Assembly (NCBI GenBank): GCA_001897615.1
Contig: MKTG01000057.1
Span: 135,433 to 178,900 of the forward strand
Source of the DNA: Burkholderiales bacterium 68-10
GTDB lineage: Bacteria > Pseudomonadota > Gammaproteobacteria > Burkholderiales > Burkholderiaceae_C
Length of the DNA: 43,468 bases
Direction: 5' to 3'
Each line of letters starts with the position of its first letter. Within the stretch, counting starts at the first letter, position 1. The notes beneath the pieces were generated by a model. That model made no database searches, was not told where the DNA came from, and saw only the letters and a list, made by a program, of their open reading frames with translations. Below, in pieces: positions 42,229 through 43,468 of the stretch. Made by a program: the position numbers and the translations under genes.

Positions 42229-43468
42229 CTACAACGCCTCGCTGCGCTCGGCGCGCACCGTGCTCTCGCGCACCGCGCGCCGGATGACGGGCGGCTGCGC
42301 GCCGATGTGGAAGGCCAGCTTGCGCTCGCGCAGCGCGGCGTCGTCCACGCTGACGCGCTCGAAGCGCCGCAGGTGCTCGGTCCAGGAATCGTCCTCGATC
42401 ACCTCGACAAAGCGCCCCGGATCGTTGATGTCGGCCAGCAGCTCCCAGGCCAGCGCGCCCTGGCGCAGGCGCGCGCGGCGGCTTTCCTCCATCAGGGCGC
42501 GGAAGGCCGGCGCGCGCGCCGGGTCGATCTGGAATTCGATGGTCACCAGCACGTGGCCGCTTTCGGGCGGCTCACTGACGCTGGGGCGCGGCTGCGCGCC
42601 GGCCGGGCGCGGGTCTTCCATCACGCCGTGGTCGGGCCAGCGCCGCATGGCCAGCGCCATGGCGGCGCTGCCGCTGGCCGCGCCCAGGCCCAGCGCCACC
42701 GGCACGCTGCTCCAGGTGGCCACCTGGCCCCACACGGCGGCGCCCAGGGCGCTGGCGCCCATGATGGCCATCTGGTACATCGACATGCCGCGCGCGCGCA
42801 CCCAGTCGGGCAGGCTGAGCTGGGCCGACACGCTGAGCGAGTTGGCGGTGGTCAGCCAGGCCGCGCCGCCCAGCGCCATGGCCAGCACGCCGACCCACAG
42901 GTGGCTGTTGACGGCCATCACCGCCATGCCGAGGGCCTGCGTGACCGCGCCGGCCAGCACCAGGTGATCGCGCGAGAGGCGCCGGCGCAGCGCGGGCAGC
43001 ACGAAGGTGGAGGCCACCGCGCCGGCGCCCATCGCCGCCAGCAGGGTGGTGAAGGTGCCGGCGCCGCCGCCCTCGACCAGGCGCGCCACCAGCGGCAGCA
43101 GCGCCATCAGCGCGGTGGAGTGAAAGAAGAAGATGGACACGCGCAGCATCACCCCCTTCAGGTGGTAGGACTGGCGCACGTACTGCAGGCCCACGCGCAT
43201 GGCGCCGGGCAGGGGCTCGCGGCCCAGCGGGTGGGGCCGGTGCTCGCGCCGCCAGCGCGAGATGATCAGCGCCGCTGCCACCGACAGCGCCGCGTTGAGC
43301 AGGAACACCCAGGCGCTGCCGGCGCCGGCGATCAGGGCGCCGGCCACCAGCGGCCCCAGGATGCGCGCGGCGTTCATCGACACGCCGTTGAGCGCCAGCG
43401 CCGCCGGCAGCTTGGTGCGTGGCACCAGCTCGGGCACGATGGCGGCGAACACCGGCCAGCGCAGCGCC
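42229..43468 (-). CDS. MFS transporter (MFS_3 type) with C-terminal monooxygenase-like domain, N-terminus outside window
   Basis: The frame is open through the right edge (codons before the GTG at 43452 read ALRWP), so the first helices lie outside. Visible: several helices of an MFS_3/EntS-like exporter (NGVSMNAARILGPLVAGALI, MRVGLQYVRQSYHLKGVMLR), up to about residue 285. After a proline-rich linker follows a dimeric ferredoxin-like domain of antibiotic-biosynthesis-monooxygenase type (HVLVTIEFQIDPARAPAFRALMEE through FHIGAQPPVIRRA). Such fusions are known in this transporter group; the domain's role is unclear to me. The TAG stop sits at the boundary of MITE copy 2. Confidence 0.88.
   Translation of the reverse strand, partial: ALRWPVFAAIVPELVPRTKLPAALALNGVSMNAARILGPLVAGALIAGAGSAWVFLLNAALSVAAALIISRWRREHRPHPLGREPLPGAMRVGLQYVRQSYHLKGVMLRVSIFFFHSTALMALLPLVARLVEGGGAGTFTTLLAAMGAGAVASTFVLPALRRRLSRDHLVLAGAVTQALGMAVMAVNSHLWVGVLAMALGGAAWLTTANSLSVSAQLSLPDWVRARGMSMYQMAIMGASALGAAVWGQVATWSSVPVALGLGAASGSAAMALAMRRWPDHGVMEDPRPAGAQPRPSVSEPPESGHVLVTIEFQIDPARAPAFRALMEESRRARLRQGALAWELLADINDPGRFVEVIEDDSWTEHLRRFERVSVDDAALRERKLAFHIGAQPPVIRRAVRESTVRAERSEAL

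Overview
The window is a GC-rich chromosomal segment that reads as a betaproteobacterium of the order Burkholderiales, most likely family Comamonadaceae. Support: lptA-lptB-rpoN followed by a thioesterase and a THUMP methyltransferase, argS next to a SPOR protein and dsbA, orphan Bug-type (TctC-like) binding proteins beside CaiB/BaiF CoA-transferases, malate synthase G, and dense short interspersed repeats with the core TAGCTGCTGGCGCT that I associate from memory with this family. I count 40 intact or edge-truncated genes, one gene broken by an amber codon and one doubtful small ORF. No tRNA, rRNA, CRISPR array, prophage or transposase gene was seen.

Layout. (1) 1-1610: a PAS-GGDEF-EAL protein cut by the left edge. 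(2) 1776-7362, minus strand: SLAC1/TehA-type channel, NorE- and NorF-like oxidase subunits, a periplasmic His-bearing four-helix protein, GTP cyclohydrolase I, a ferredoxin-reductase-type flavoprotein and an ECF sigma factor, a possible respiratory/nitrosative-stress module. (3) 7670-13547, plus strand: sulfate/thiosulfate ABC importer with two different binding proteins (Sbp-like, CysP-like), CysT, CysW, CysA. (4) 13756-16134, minus: an orphan branched-chain-amino-acid-type binding protein, ssb, a PIN-domain protein. (5) 16156-24320: a catabolic cluster read leftwards from a divergent LysR regulator: CaiB, Bug protein, CaiB, enoyl-CoA hydratase, AtuA-like protein, and a second Bug gene with an internal stop. 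(6) 24352-34044: chrA, then the housekeeping block rlmL-like, thioesterase, rpoN, lptB, lptA, dsbA, SPOR protein, argS. (7) 34174-43468: DUF2214 protein, LysR, an unknown membrane protein, glcB, a DksA-type zinc-finger protein, a CWC protein, a DHA2 exporter, a class II amidotransferase and a truncated MFS protein with a C-terminal monooxygenase-like domain.

The most unusual content is the repeat system. A 45-bp family (A) occurs 14 times. Eleven copies are intergenic or overlap a gene end (one supplies the last codons and stop of cysW). Three lie inside coding regions (AtuA-like, RlmL-like, RpoN), and all three have a modified end that keeps the frame open. RlmL-like and RpoN use it in the same frame and share the peptide pattern NAI-x3-AAGA-x-PA. 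Two further copies each carry a MITE (199 and 234 bp, 24-bp terminal inverted repeats, 8-bp target duplications) inserted at exactly the same offset, so the transposon appears to target the repeat. A second, larger family (B) starts 2-11 nt behind stop codons in four of six places, and one copy is translated as the N-terminus of the SPOR protein.
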